Source: Nymphaea colorata (Eukaryota; Streptophyta; Magnoliopsida; Nymphaeales; Nymphaeaceae). From it: a stretch of DNA of 64,000 nucleotides. This document shows, piece by piece, positions 36,647-47,749 of the stretch (within the stretch, counting starts at the first letter, position 1; the number at the start of each line of letters is the position of its first letter). Both the position numbers and the translations under genes were made by a program. The stretch spans positions 18,844,848 to 18,908,847 of the forward strand of contig NC_045141.1 of the NCBI RefSeq assembly GCF_008831285.2, written 5' to 3'. A model generated the notes under the pieces. That model made no database searches, was not told the DNA's origin, and worked only from the letters and a program-made list of their open reading frames with translations.

Positions 36647-37380
36647 TAAAAAAACCAAATTCTCAAAGGTGGTGCTATATTTTAAAACAATTTTTTATCT
36701 AGTGAAAATTCTATCTACAGAACATCAGCTACAATTCCTCGACTACTTCAAAATTTGTCCTAAAAAGATACTAAGTTCTCTAAGAAAAATTGATATTAGC
36801 ATGCTAAAAATAATCAATTAAACAACCAAATTTGAAAATGAAACACAAATAGTATATTCTACTCTATTCCCACATGTCTAATCACTCCTTGCACTTTAAG
36901 CTCAATAATTCAACAATTCATGCCAGAAAAAGGCAATTTAAAACCACTAATCATATAAACACTAGGAAAATGAGGAAGACTAAGTTGAACCCTATGTTTA
37001 CTAACTACAAGATATAAAATCTCACACAAAGAAACAAATCAAAGGATTAAAGCAAGTAAAAATACTTACCTTTCCACCAGTTCCCTGCAAGACTAATGAG
37101 AAAGATACAAACTTCCTAAAAGAAAGTGATGAATACTAAATAATGTTGCAAATCTAATCTAAGAAACCCAACCAAAAATTGGTTTAAAAGTTCGAGATCA
37201 AGAAAAAAAAACATAATTTATGGAAGTGGTTTCATATTTTTAAACAATTTTTTAATCAATTGAAAATTCTGGCATAAAAAATGCTACTAGCATGTCAAAA
37301 ACAGAAATAAACACTTGATTAAACAAGCAAAACTCAAAAATCAAACACAAATAGCCTATTCGAACAGCCACAGCCACACC
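36647..37380. repeat. Direct duplication of about 200 bp in AT-rich sequence
   Basis: About 36655-36865 and 37190-37365 share 'tttaaacaattttttat', agtgaaaattct/'ttgaaaattctgg', 'ctagcatg(c/t)', 'caattaaacaa' and aaacacaaatag in order. Non-coding. Confidence 0.55.
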
Positions 37381-39250
37381 TACATTGGCACTTGTACCCA
37401 TACTGATGTGACACAGGTATCCAAGAAACATATTATATTACTCTTTTATATATTTTGCATCAATATTTTCTTTTGACTTACCTACATTGTTTGTTTTTTT
37501 GGCTGTAGTAGCAATTGGTTAGTTCTACTCCAAATGTCTTCTTTATTCAGTCTACCAATAAGGGACTGTTCTTCCCATATAGCATCTGTTCCGAGTCCAG
37601 TTTCTATGATCATGTAAGAAATATATTCAGGTTTTTATTCCCTATGGTGAATTTGACAGTGATAATTGAGACTTCAAATTGGTGATTGCAAGGCTATGAT
37701 TCCTTGCCATGTTTTTGCTCTTGTCAACAACAAGAGTACAATCCTAATTCTTTGCAAATTACAATACCATGGCTATATTTGGATTCTTAATAAAGATGGA
37801 CCCCACTTGAGGATAAACAAATCACAACTTTTATGCAAAGCAGCTATCTTTGAGGTACCCTTTTTCTAGTAAAACAAGAACTTTCCACTTAGTTATATCA
37901 GCCATCTAAACTTTCAGTGTTTTGACCTTCTTAGGAACTTGTAGAAACTAGAAGTAATCAAGATCATAAAGTTTCATGAAGATGGAAACAACAAGACTCT
38001 CACCATATGTTAGATGCATGTCTGTAGAAACTTCATAGTTTCCACATCCATGTTTTTTCCCTGATGAGATTTTGTCAATGAAACTTTTTTCTGACGCATA
38101 GGGACTTACCTTTTATGCATTTAGAATCTAGTTCTGTGATTGTAGAAAGGCCACTCTCCGGGTGAGATTTGCATCCAAGTGACATGTCCGATTGTATGGG
38201 TCCAGCAACATGCATGTGAGCTAGCAATTAACACATTTAAGCAACAAAATCAGCCTTACTCATTCTCAAATATTTTGTACATTTCATAAATAGTGCACAT
38301 GTAGAGCTTCCATCTTATCTACCATAACATTCATTACACATGTGACAGTTCAAACATATAATATCTTCAACTAGGGCCATAACGTTAACTATGCATGCAA
38401 ACGAGTTACAAATATACCATCTTTTGAGCTAGTTATATGTGCATTTCTTAGGAACACAAGCACATTCATGGACAATATCTTCAATAACATAAAAACAACT
38501 ATAAAGTCTTCCAATAAATTTCACCTTCATTTGCCTTTGAAAAAAAAAACACTCTAGAATGAAATCACCTCTGGGACATGAAGGCAGATAAGTTCATAGA
38601 TCTATCTCACTTGGTTACGATGGAAGCCAAAAAAGATTCACCGAGCATAAAAGCAAAGCAAAAGTCCAATATTCACATAACATGTGGTACATAAATAATG
38701 TGCTCATGCAACTAATTTCATCATGTGTCATATAGGCTATAGGTCAATAATCTCGCATCTTGAAACATTGCACCAAATTACCAGAAAATCCTATAGATAT
38801 AGCCTGCTAAGATTACATCTGATTGAATACACTAATCATTTATAAGAACATAGCTTTTGATTTTTCAACCAAGATGAAGAGAACAAGGTTCCCAATTCAG
38901 TACTTATGCAGATGGCAGACTGTTGTAAGTTTCATTTGGAAAAATTAGAAATATTACACCACCTCCTTTCATCAATTCCTACAGGACCAGCCCAGTCAAA
39001 GCACCACATCATATGCCACCAAATGGTGCTTTATCTCAGCCTTTTTGGGGTCTTAGGAAGATGGCCATCAAGGTATTCCTTATCAACTATTTCTTGCATA
39101 AGCTGTAGTCCTCGTGAGGTGGAAAATGATAAACAAATCTAAGTTACAGCAAATTATCAGTGTCGAAAACTGGCAATAATATCGAGACGAGTACATAAAA
39201 AAACATCAAAAGACAAGCAAGGAGAAATTTCAGTTCAGTGTAGCGTAGTG
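37381..39250. other. Intergenic with weak exon-like blocks
   Basis: At about 38954-39073 a plus-strand frame reads TPPPFINSYRTSPVKAPHHM then PPNGALSQPFWGLRKMAIK up to a possible donor. It looks protein-like but matches nothing I recognise and has a stop just upstream. The frame at 37666-37869 is also unassigned. Confidence 0.25.
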
Positions 39251-39261
39251 TTTAAAGCAAT

Positions 39262-39905
39262 GTTATAAAAGGCATAGCGTATCGCGTATCGGTCAGGCCG
39301 ACCTATACGCCGTATTGTAAAATTAATTTTTTAATTTCAAAAAATATTTAAAAATCAGAAAAAAATAGACAAAAATCTGAAAAAAATGAACAAAAAATCA
39401 GAAATGAAGAAAAATAAAAAATGTATTCAAATATAAAAAAAGATCATTTATGTGGAACATTCATGTGTATACTATCAACAACACATTCAAAAATAAGAAA
39501 TCAAATATTCAAATTAACATAATAAGCATCCATCACAATTTTAAACTTGAAAATTTTATAAAATTTTAGGACTGAGTCTTAAGACTTGGAGTTTTGGGAC
39601 TTAGATTACATCACAATTTTATAAGTTCAAACATACAGTTATCATCTTTCATGATTCAACGATGATATCTTCCAAATTGATGAATCCTCGGTTAATTTTT
39701 ATGAAAATAAGCCAAATCTCTCTCTCCTATGTCTATTGGAGCCTTTAAATACAAAAAGAGAGAGGGAGGAGTGTTTAAACTTTTAAAAAATAAGAAATTT
39801 TATGTTTTCTCCCGTATCGTACGATACGGAGGTGTATCGCCCGTATCGTACGATACGGGCGATACGCACGCGTATCGTGTATCGAACACGTATCCTATAG
39901 GTTTC
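39262..39905. mobile_element. Probable non-autonomous element with cgtatcg-rich ends
   Basis: The left part (39265-39310) has gcgtatcgcgtatcggtc, and the right part (39812-39900) has repeated cgtatcgtacgatacg and cgcgtatcgtgtatcg. A/T-rich sequence lies between. Ends rich in the same short word in opposite orientations suggest a MITE-like element. No target duplication could be fixed. Confidence 0.4.
39834..39865. other. Perfect 32-bp palindrome
   Basis: Centred between 39849 and 39850, with arms built on cgcccgtatcgt/acgatacgggcg. A shorter copy of the core (cgtatcgtacgatacg) lies just to the left at about 39813-39828. It could form a cruciform or a strong RNA hairpin. Confidence 0.9.
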
Positions 39906-40658
39906 GTCGACCAACAGAAGTGTGTTATATCCATCATTTGCAGTCATTAAGAAGTAGACTCCGACAAAAGTCAAATTGACAATAAGCAGCCTGCCAGTCC
40001 GACCAACTATACTGCACCACCCAGATATGATCAATAAGTAGATTTATATATTTTTATATTAGTTTTTATACGAACCATCCATCTAAATTAAATCAAACAC
40101 TTATATTGATTATGATGGATCCAAGGTATGACGTACTTGTGTTTATACGTGAATTGTAGAATAATATTGTTGATTGTGGAGGCAAATGTATAAAAATGAA
40201 AGGATAAAAAAAGAGGGTCTTAAAAGAAGGGTATATTTATTTTATGGAAGGTATTTTTTGTTATTTTTTATTGAAAATAAATTGCAATTCGAGAGATTAT
40301 CTTAAAATTGAGTGCCTGTTTCTTGACTTTTAAAAATTAGACTTGCCCAAATATTAGACGGTTTTTTATATATTTTCATAAATTTGCTATGACAATCTAT
40401 TAAAATTACTTATACATGTTGAAATCCATTTGATACACCGGATCGTTTAGAAGAACGATATGGCTCCAGTATCAATACCCACAATATTGACCCAGAGACG
40501 GCAATCGCACCGACCAAGAACCGAACCTCGATATCGAATATTTGGATCAGATCAAGAAAGCAAGTTTGAACACCCAGTATTGGAACTTACGTACTGACCC
40601 GACCCGTTTAACTGGACGAATCAGATTTGATGGCGGTATTGCTCTCCTAGTCATCCTC
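39906..40658. other. Upstream region of the C2-domain gene
   Basis: No coding block. Composition becomes GC-richer after about 40480, toward the promoter. Confidence 0.5.
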
Positions 40659-40666
40659 TATAAATA
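40659..40666 (+). promoter_or_regulatory. TATA box of the C2-domain gene
   Basis: tataaata in a cctctataaatac context, 104 bp before the start codon, leaving a 5' UTR of roughly 70 bases. Confidence 0.7.
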
Positions 40667-40762
40667 CTCGGGAACGCCCGGATCCGTCGAGTTCTTGTGT
40701 TAGTTCCCACCGAGTCTTCGTCCTCCTTGACTTCTCGCCTGTCGGATTCTTCCCGATCCAAA

Positions 40763-41334
40763 ATGCCGATCGGCAAGCTCGAAGTCCTCCTCGTGGGAGC
40801 CAAGGGGTTGGAGAACACGGATTTCCTCTGTAAGGAAAAAATTTCTGTCGTCATTCTTCCTCTCTTGTTTTTTTTTCCTGATGGATCAAGATCCCGGCCC
40901 TCTGCTTGCAGATTGATTGTTCTCTGTTTTCCTTTCGATCTTTAGGCTTTAGCTTGTTGCTTTGACGTATTTTAAATGTTAACCTTGGTCTGCCTCTGTA
41001 GTTCTAAATCGGTTTCTGTAGTTCTAAACCTTGGTTTGCCTTTTTTCTGAAGAAAATGAGTTTTGACGGGCCTTTACGTGTTATGTGCATACGTGAGATC
41101 GATTGTCCTGCCTTTTTGTTATTGAATTTTTCTAATACCTGTAGATACCATCACAACTTTGTTCTGATTTCGTGTAGATTGTGGCAATGCGTGCCATTTA
41201 CTCGCTGATATTATTCTTTCTCCTGTTGTTTAACTGTTTTCTTTTTCCAAGATGGTTTTATTTGAGCGGTGTGGGAATTGGGATCTACCTATTCCTATAT
41301 GTGTAATGTGTGTGTGTGTGTGTTTATGCTCACG

Positions 41335-41368
<34 letters not shown>

Positions 41369-43321
41369 GCTCCAGTGACACCAGATTAATTGTTGAAATT
41401 GTACAGGTAACATGGATCCCTATGTGGTCATTACATGCCGTACACAGGAACAGAAAAGTAGTGTTGCGTCAGGTATATGTACAACTTTTCCACTCTTTCT
41501 GTTGGTTAAGCTACAATTTTCTCCTATTTATTGAGTAATGTTGTAATTCAAGGGTGTCAGCTTCTGAAAAGATAGGTGTAATCTCCTTGCAGTTATTGTT
41601 TCCTGCCGTAGGTCCAGGTTTATTATGATATTCATGTTAATTGTTTTTAACCAAGTTCATGTACATATTATAAATCCTTGAATAGAGTTGCACTAGGCTC
41701 ATGTTTCATGTGCATGTCTGTTGCTACATTGCAGGAAAAGGAACTGAACCAGAATGGAATGAGACATTTTTGTTCAACCTTTCTGAAGGAGTCTCTGAAA
41801 TTTCCCTTAAGATAATGGATAGTGACAATCTCTCTGATGATGACTTTGTTGGACAAGCCAGGTAAGGAATTATCATCATTCGTTGTCTTCAGTGGGTCAC
41901 CAATTCTTGAAGGCCAGTGACTTGTTGATTCTGAATCCCAGATGACCAAGGAAGAATTGTAGACTATTTCTATTATAGGGACTTGCATTTCTTCAGGCTT
42001 GCACGAAACTAGTGAATCGAAATTACCATTTTTTCCCCCCTAAATCTAGTGAACAAAATTCTCATTCTTTTAAATCTTTAAACAGAAAATACTGGTTGTC
42101 AATTGCTAAAAGGGCTCTAACTGAATATCTACTATCCAAATTAATCAGCGACCTTTTTATCCTTGTTAACTAGTTCAAAAGATCTTTCACAACTTCTGCC
42201 GCGCCACCGCCGTTATTTCTTTAAGTAGGGGATCACCTGTCTCTTGTTAATGTAAAGATAAGTGCACATGCAGTAGCAAGTCGAAGTAAATTGTGAATTG
42301 AATACTTCATAATCAAACTTGTGCTGGATTTTGTTTGTTGCAGCATCCCTTTGGAACCTTTATTCACTGAGGGAAGCCTTCCTCCGGCAGTTTATAATGT
42401 GGTCAAGGAACAAAGATACTGTGGAGAAATCAAAGTAGGACTGAACTTCATTCCAGAGGTAACTTTTCTACAGTTTTCTGTTAGGCTGGAGATCAATGAT
42501 CATGAATGTCTACTGAGAAATTTATCTCCTGCGCGAATGTTGAGGCTTTCAAATTAGGCAAATTTGCGGAAGCCACCTCTTGCCTCAAACTTGACTTACA
42601 GGCCGTGTGTTTGGTATGAGGAGGGAAAGGTACCTTTGTTAGATAATGTAATTGTGGTATCCCCCTCAGAAATCAAAATTCGTTTAATAGGAGTGCCTGA
42701 GATGGGTGGAATTGGGACGTTCAGTTCCCACACGTGTTTTGTCTTGGTGGACAAAACAGCGAAACTGCCTATTGTTTGATGAAATTAAGAACGAACAGGG
42801 TGTCCTGCGCCTTAGGTCCAAGTTATGATACGCGTTATTTCATGTCCCAAGAGCCAGTTTGTTAGGACCAATAGGGATTAGGATATAATTTCCATTCATA
42901 TTGTTGTTAGAAAAGCTCATTTATGCTTGCATATATAAGGACTATATGTAATTGAATTAAAATATGTAGTATATGGTATTGCGTTTGGTTCCCCTCGCTC
43001 AAGAAACCGACAATGCAGATGCGGCAGCCCAAATACCGCATCTTCGTGATATAGCTTTGCAGTAATGAGGGAAGGTTGACGCGACATGGATTATATAATC
43101 TTTGTCTGTAGCAAAGTAAACCTAAGAAATGCAAGCCCAAAAGGGTGCATCCGTCGAAACTTTTTGGTACTTAGTAACAAAATCAACTTAAAATATTAAA
43201 CCTGATTGTTTTCTGTCTCTGTCTTTGTCTCTCTCTCAACTTCTTGATGGTGCAGGAACCAAGATATACTGAAAGGTGTTTCGAGCAAGAGGACTTCGGC
43301 GGCTGGAAGGAATCATCATAA
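40763..43321 (+). CDS. Small C2-domain protein, elicitor-responsive protein 3 type
   Basis: Five exons joined in phase with GT-AG introns: 40763-40829, 41407-41472, 41735-41861, 42344-42458 and 43256-43321; the product is 146 aa. It begins MPIGKLEVLLVGAKGLENTD, the standard start of this plant family, and a single C2 domain fills residues 4 to about 122. The likely calcium ligands are present: Asp20 and Asp26 in loop 1, and Asp73, Asp75 and Asp81 in loop 3 (the second Asp cluster before FVG). The short C-terminus is acidic and aromatic, ending in Trp-Lys-Glu-Ser-Ser. There is no signal peptide or membrane segment. Family members are cytosolic proteins that bind membranes or phospholipids in response to calcium and are linked to pathogen or elicitor responses and to phloem proteins. 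The gene looks intact. Unusually, the last codons and stop form the start of a tandem repeat in the 3' flank. Confidence 0.93.
41307..41365. repeat. (GT)n and (GA)n microsatellites in intron 1 of the C2 gene
   Basis: A gtgtgt run at about 41307-41323 and an agagag run at 41337-41365, 42 bp upstream of exon 2. Confidence 0.9.
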
Positions 43322-43384
43322 AAGAACTGTACTACGCCAATTTTGGGTTTCTGAACGTTTGGAATGAACATTGTGTTGAATTAA

Positions 43385-43418
<34 letters not shown>

Positions 43419-43745
43419 ACATATGATCGATCTGATGGATATCGGGAAAGAGAGCTGAAGGAATCCTCATAAAAGAACTGTAGCATGCTAACTGTGGATT
43501 TTTGAACATTTGGAATGAACATTGTGTTGAATTTATCTCTCTCTCATCTGTTTTGTGCAAGTATAGATCGATCTGATGAGTATCGGAAAGATAGTTGAAG
43601 GAATCCTCGTAAAAGAACTGTAATATGCTAATCGTGGTTTCTGAGGAGTTGGAATAAAAGCCCAGGTTCTCTCTCTGTCTCCCAACATACGTATTCTTTT
43701 CCTCCAAGTATAGATCAATCTGATAGATACCGGGAAACAACGAAG
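43307..43745. repeat. Three tandem units of about 140-150 bp spanning the C2 gene stop codon
   Basis: Units start at about 43307, 43456 and 43596, each with aaggaatc(a/c)tc(a/g)taaaagaactgta. They continue through a tttggaatgaacattgtg-type segment (units 1 and 2), a pyrimidine microsatellite and a gatcgatctgat-type segment. Unit 1 contains the last codons and the stop (43319-43321). Units 2 and 3 keep the same Lys-Glu-Ser-Ser-stop reading. A (TC)n run lies at 43388-43417. Confidence 0.85.
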
Positions 43746-44689
43746 TATGATCAATGATACTACATTCAAATGCCAACTTCAAACACAAGATACAGGTGAA
43801 AAATGCTTTATCATATGTATGCTTAGAAATCCTTTATTTTTTCTCTTTAGAAATTTCCAAAGAAATGTAAATGGTTTTGATATTGTTAAAACAGTTTAAC
43901 TTCTTTTACTATCAGAGACACACACTTTAACCTGTCACTAACCGAAGTTGCAAAGTTGCCAACTTTAAATGATTCCGATACGGATCAGCCGAGCTCATTA
44001 TGCACGTGTTTGAATGTGTGGACGAAGCGTCTCTTTGCAATACTTCGAGGCACTGGGATATCCGACGAAGAAGCCGGTGTCTTGCGGAGGGAACGTTGGA
44101 GATGGGTATCTGCCTGTCTGGCGACAACTTGTATGGGGTACCATAACAAAAACTCCGTCCCCAATTCGGAAAAGGTACGACTAAGATTGCCAAAATGGTT
44201 CGGCATAACCAAATTGAACCCTTTTCTTTTTGCAACTCAAACCATCCAGTTTAGTCTTTTCTCTGTGTATTTCTGTTTTTGTTTCCTCAAGGGCGGCTAA
44301 AAGCAAAGGGGGAACATGAACGTCTATGGGCTTTTCTTGCTTGAAAATCCTAGGTTAAATTCCGTTTCTCCCTATGTTATTTATGACGTTATAAAAGCAG
44401 AATTTGTGACTGTTATTGCTGATATTTCGTGGTAGCAGTAAAGTAAATTGCAATTAATTTTTTCCATCAGCTATCTCAAGTGTTGTTGCCAATATTGGAG
44501 AGTTTCACATAGCGCCCTAGTAGGCGTACCAACCTATTAAATAAATTTATACCTCATAGCATTATAGCAGTTGATTATTTATGTTGGTCTTCTGCTGTGG
44601 TTGAGACTTTAGAAGTATCTTCTCATAATTTTTATTTCGAACGGTGGCGTTAACTGTAATTTTGGAAAGTTTTATATGGTAGTTTACTA
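43746..44689. other. Intergenic with a protein-like fragment at 43990-44178
   Basis: Plus-strand frames here look protein-like in pieces: ELIMHVFECVDEASLCNTS in one frame (reminiscent of an F-box start) and SLQYFEALGYPTKKPVSCGG continuing to IRKR in another, up to a possible splice donor at about 44176. The frame switch suggests a decayed gene fragment. I do not assign a family with confidence. Confidence 0.25.
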
Positions 44690-47600
44690 GTTTGGGTAAA
44701 AAATGAATAAAACGTAAAACTTAAAAACATTTCCACGTTTCGAGTCTTCGACAAAGGTGGCGGACGAGCTTTTTTAGGGTATAGGGTTTTCAGCGTTGGG
44801 AACGTTAACGGCGGAGCAGACCGGCGTCTTTTTTTACGTCGAGTTGCAGCAACATTAAACCTCCGACGGACTGGTGCATTTCCCGGCACCGTGCCGACAG
44901 CTTTCCGGCACCGTGCAGACCTCCGACAGCTACATCCGACTACGCTCGCGTGCTCAGGTAGGATTTCCGTTTTGGTTTCTACTTTTTGTTTATGTCCGTT
45001 AGTTTCTAGTTTTTTGTTTTCAATCATTAATTTCAAGTTTTTGTTTTCTGTTAAGTTGCATATGTCTGTTAGTTTTCTACTTTATAGTTTATACTTTATA
45101 CCTCTTGTTTGAGTCGATTTGCATATGTGCATTAAAAAGTAGAAACTGTGTCGCTGTTAACTTTGTAGTTTGTACGTTTGTTACTTTGTTAGTATTTTTT
45201 TTTTTTTTTTACCTTTACGGTTTTACTTTATCATTTACATATGATTTTTTAAAGATGAAACGAGAGTCAGATTTTATTGCTTCAGGACCTCACGTGTTTG
45301 ATACTTGATAACTGCAGAAAATGCCTAGATTGAAGGATATATTTTGGTCACATGCAATTGAAAGTGATGAAGGGAGTTGACTTGCAAATTTTGTTCTGAG
45401 CATATACCAGAGGAATTGTACGATTTAACATTTAAGTATCATTTGGCTGGGATTCACGGGAACAATGTTGTCGCATGTCGTAACGTGCCTGAAAATATCA
45501 AGCAAATGGCAATCAAAGCTTGTAGAGTTATTGAGGACAGACCCGTGAAGAAGGGGAGAATGCAAAGTGGAAGTGGATCACATTTAAGTGTAGGTTCATC
45601 ATGTTCAGTTAACAATTTTTTTCGTGGAACTTCGTCTGAAGGAGGAACAGAACAGGACAAGGCCAAAAACAAACAATTTCAGGCATGATGAAGAAAGTGA
45701 AAAAGGATTTTGTAGATAAACTTCTTCTTAAAGCTATTGTGTTGAACAACTTACCTTTCAACTTACTTCGATCAGTGGATTTCAAGAATTTTGTTGTTGG
45801 TGCTACAAACTTTGGCCCACGATATATTTTTCCAAGCACTGAAATAACAAGAACGAAACTACTAGATGAAGCAAAGAAAGATGTTCTATTATACGTTGAT
45901 GAAATGAAGAAAACATGGACACAATATGGATGTACAATTATGTCTGGTATTTGGAAAGATACGATTAAAAACAGGTCCTATATAAACTTGTTTGTGAGCT
46001 CTCTAACAGGCACCATATTTTGGAAGGCAAGTCATGTTGAAAAAGGTCCTAAAAATGCAGAATTTATAGTTGACTTTTTATCTTCAACTATAGAAGAAAT
46101 TGGGGCAAACAATGTCCTACAGATTGTTACCGATAATGGAAGCAATTACAAAAAAGCAAAATATATTCTTGAAGGAAAATAACCAAACATTTTTGCTACG
46201 TCTTGTGCTGCTCATTGCATTGACTTAATGCTTAAAGACATTGATAGTTTAGAAGATGTGGCAAATATTATGTGCAAAGCAAGGCAGATTGTCAAGTTCA
46301 TATATAATAAGCAACAAGCTTTAGATATAATGAGAACTTATACAAAGGGAAAGGAGTTGAGGAGGCCTGGTGTGACTAGATTTGCCTCCCAATTTATTTG
46401 TTTGGATTCTATCTTAAAACGAGAAGAGGGCCTCAGGTTTATGGTTGCCTCCAATGAATGGAGACATGTAGAAGACATTGAAAAAAATGATGCAAAAGAA
46501 CTTACAAGCTTCGTTCAAAATGAAGATTTTTGGAGAAAGGGAAAAGAAATAATCAGGTTTGTTGAACCATTAGCGAGAGTACTAAAGATGGTAGATGGGG
46601 AAGGGGCCACAATGGGTTATTTATATGAAGCACTTGATAGAGCTAAAGAAGCTATCAAGAATGCAAGCAACGGCAGGAGAGAAAAATATATGCCATATTG
46701 GAATATAATTGATAAGAGATGGAATCGTAATTTGCATAGTCCCATACATGTCGCAGCAGCTTATCTAAATCCTCATTTGTTTTGGAATAAAATAGTAAAG
46801 ATGAATGAAGAAGTTTTGAAAGGTTTGAACTTAGTAACAAAAAATCTTCTTCATGAGGATTCTGCAGATATGGGTCTTGAATTGATCAAATATCACAACA
46901 GAAATCCTACATTACTTCGTGATGGGTTAGCCATGAGTGTTATTGACATTTATCATCCTCTCATCCACGTAAGTGTCTCACTTTTACTGAATTGTTGATG
47001 ATTGGTTAAATATTTTAATTACAAATTTACAACTGTATGATTCACAATTTTGTTTGTTTGTTCTTTAAATAATGTTAGTTGTTTGGTGGGAGATATTTGG
47101 ATCTTCTGTTCCTATTCTTCAAAGAGTAGCAATCAAAATTTTAAGCCAGCCATGCAGTGCATCAGCTTGCAAAAGAAATTGAAGTGCATTTGAAGCTGCT
47201 AATACGAAGAAGAGAAGCAATTTTTTACCATCTAGATTAACCGATTTGGTATTCATTAGAATGAATATGCATTTGCAAAGCATGGCTGCAGAAATAAAGA
47301 AGATAAATGCAAATCCAATCTATATTGACCATGTGAATCCATTTCCAGAAGCAGAAAATATAGAGGTTGGCTTGTCTTCAGATTTAGAAGAAGAAGATGA
47401 TGAAGAATGCAGACCAAGTAGAACAAATGAAGAAGATGACTCTACTTCATGGGGTGAAGATTAATGATGGATATGTTCTTTTTTTTTATTTAAGAATGAT
47501 TTAAATTGTGTTGCAAAGCCATGAGGGCTATAAACTTGATATTACTTATGCATTAGTTCGATTCTGATTCTGATTCTCGTTGTCTTATTAGTTTCTCATT

Positions 47601-47749
47601 TATTTTATTTTTTCCTAATTTTTAGGAATTTTTTAATATTTTTTATTTTTTTAAAATACCGTTTTTTTTCGTATTTTTCAAGCCCGCCATATTATACCCG
47701 AGAAAAACCTCGCCGTTTAAAGCTGCGAGATGTTATTTGTGACTATCAG
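44690..47749 (+). mobile_element. Degraded hAT transposon
   Basis: Extent inferred: a GC-rich, 5'-UTR-like block with a possible donor (about 44755-44958), the transposase pseudogene (45321-47464), and a right end at about 47580-47749 shared with the MITEs at 18.1 and 55.8 kb. The right terminus runs to tttgtgactatca. A matching left inverted repeat and the 8-bp target duplication were not found, so the left border is uncertain. Confidence 0.6.
45321..47464 (+). pseudogene. hAT transposase (BED finger, DUF659, hAT dimerisation), broken
   Basis: Order of parts: an MPRLKDIFWSHA start, a BED-type zinc finger (TCKFCSEHIP...HLAGIHG), a DUF659 region ending in VTDNGSNYKKAKY-like sequence, an AHCIDLMLKDI segment, the C-terminal part, and the dimerisation motif (WWEIFGSSVP...LSQPCSASACKRN) with an acidic tail. 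Damage: a frameshift at about 45375, another at about 45670, a stop at 46180-46182, and a stop replacing the usual Trp of the RNW motif at 47180-47182. A normal-looking intron lies at about 46970-47078. The first acidic residue of the usual MSDGW motif is also missing (MSGIW). It cannot encode a working transposase. Confidence 0.85.

Noticed and set aside
45454-45839. Minus-strand open frames over the hAT transposase
   Set aside because: Antisense to a recognisable transposase coding region.
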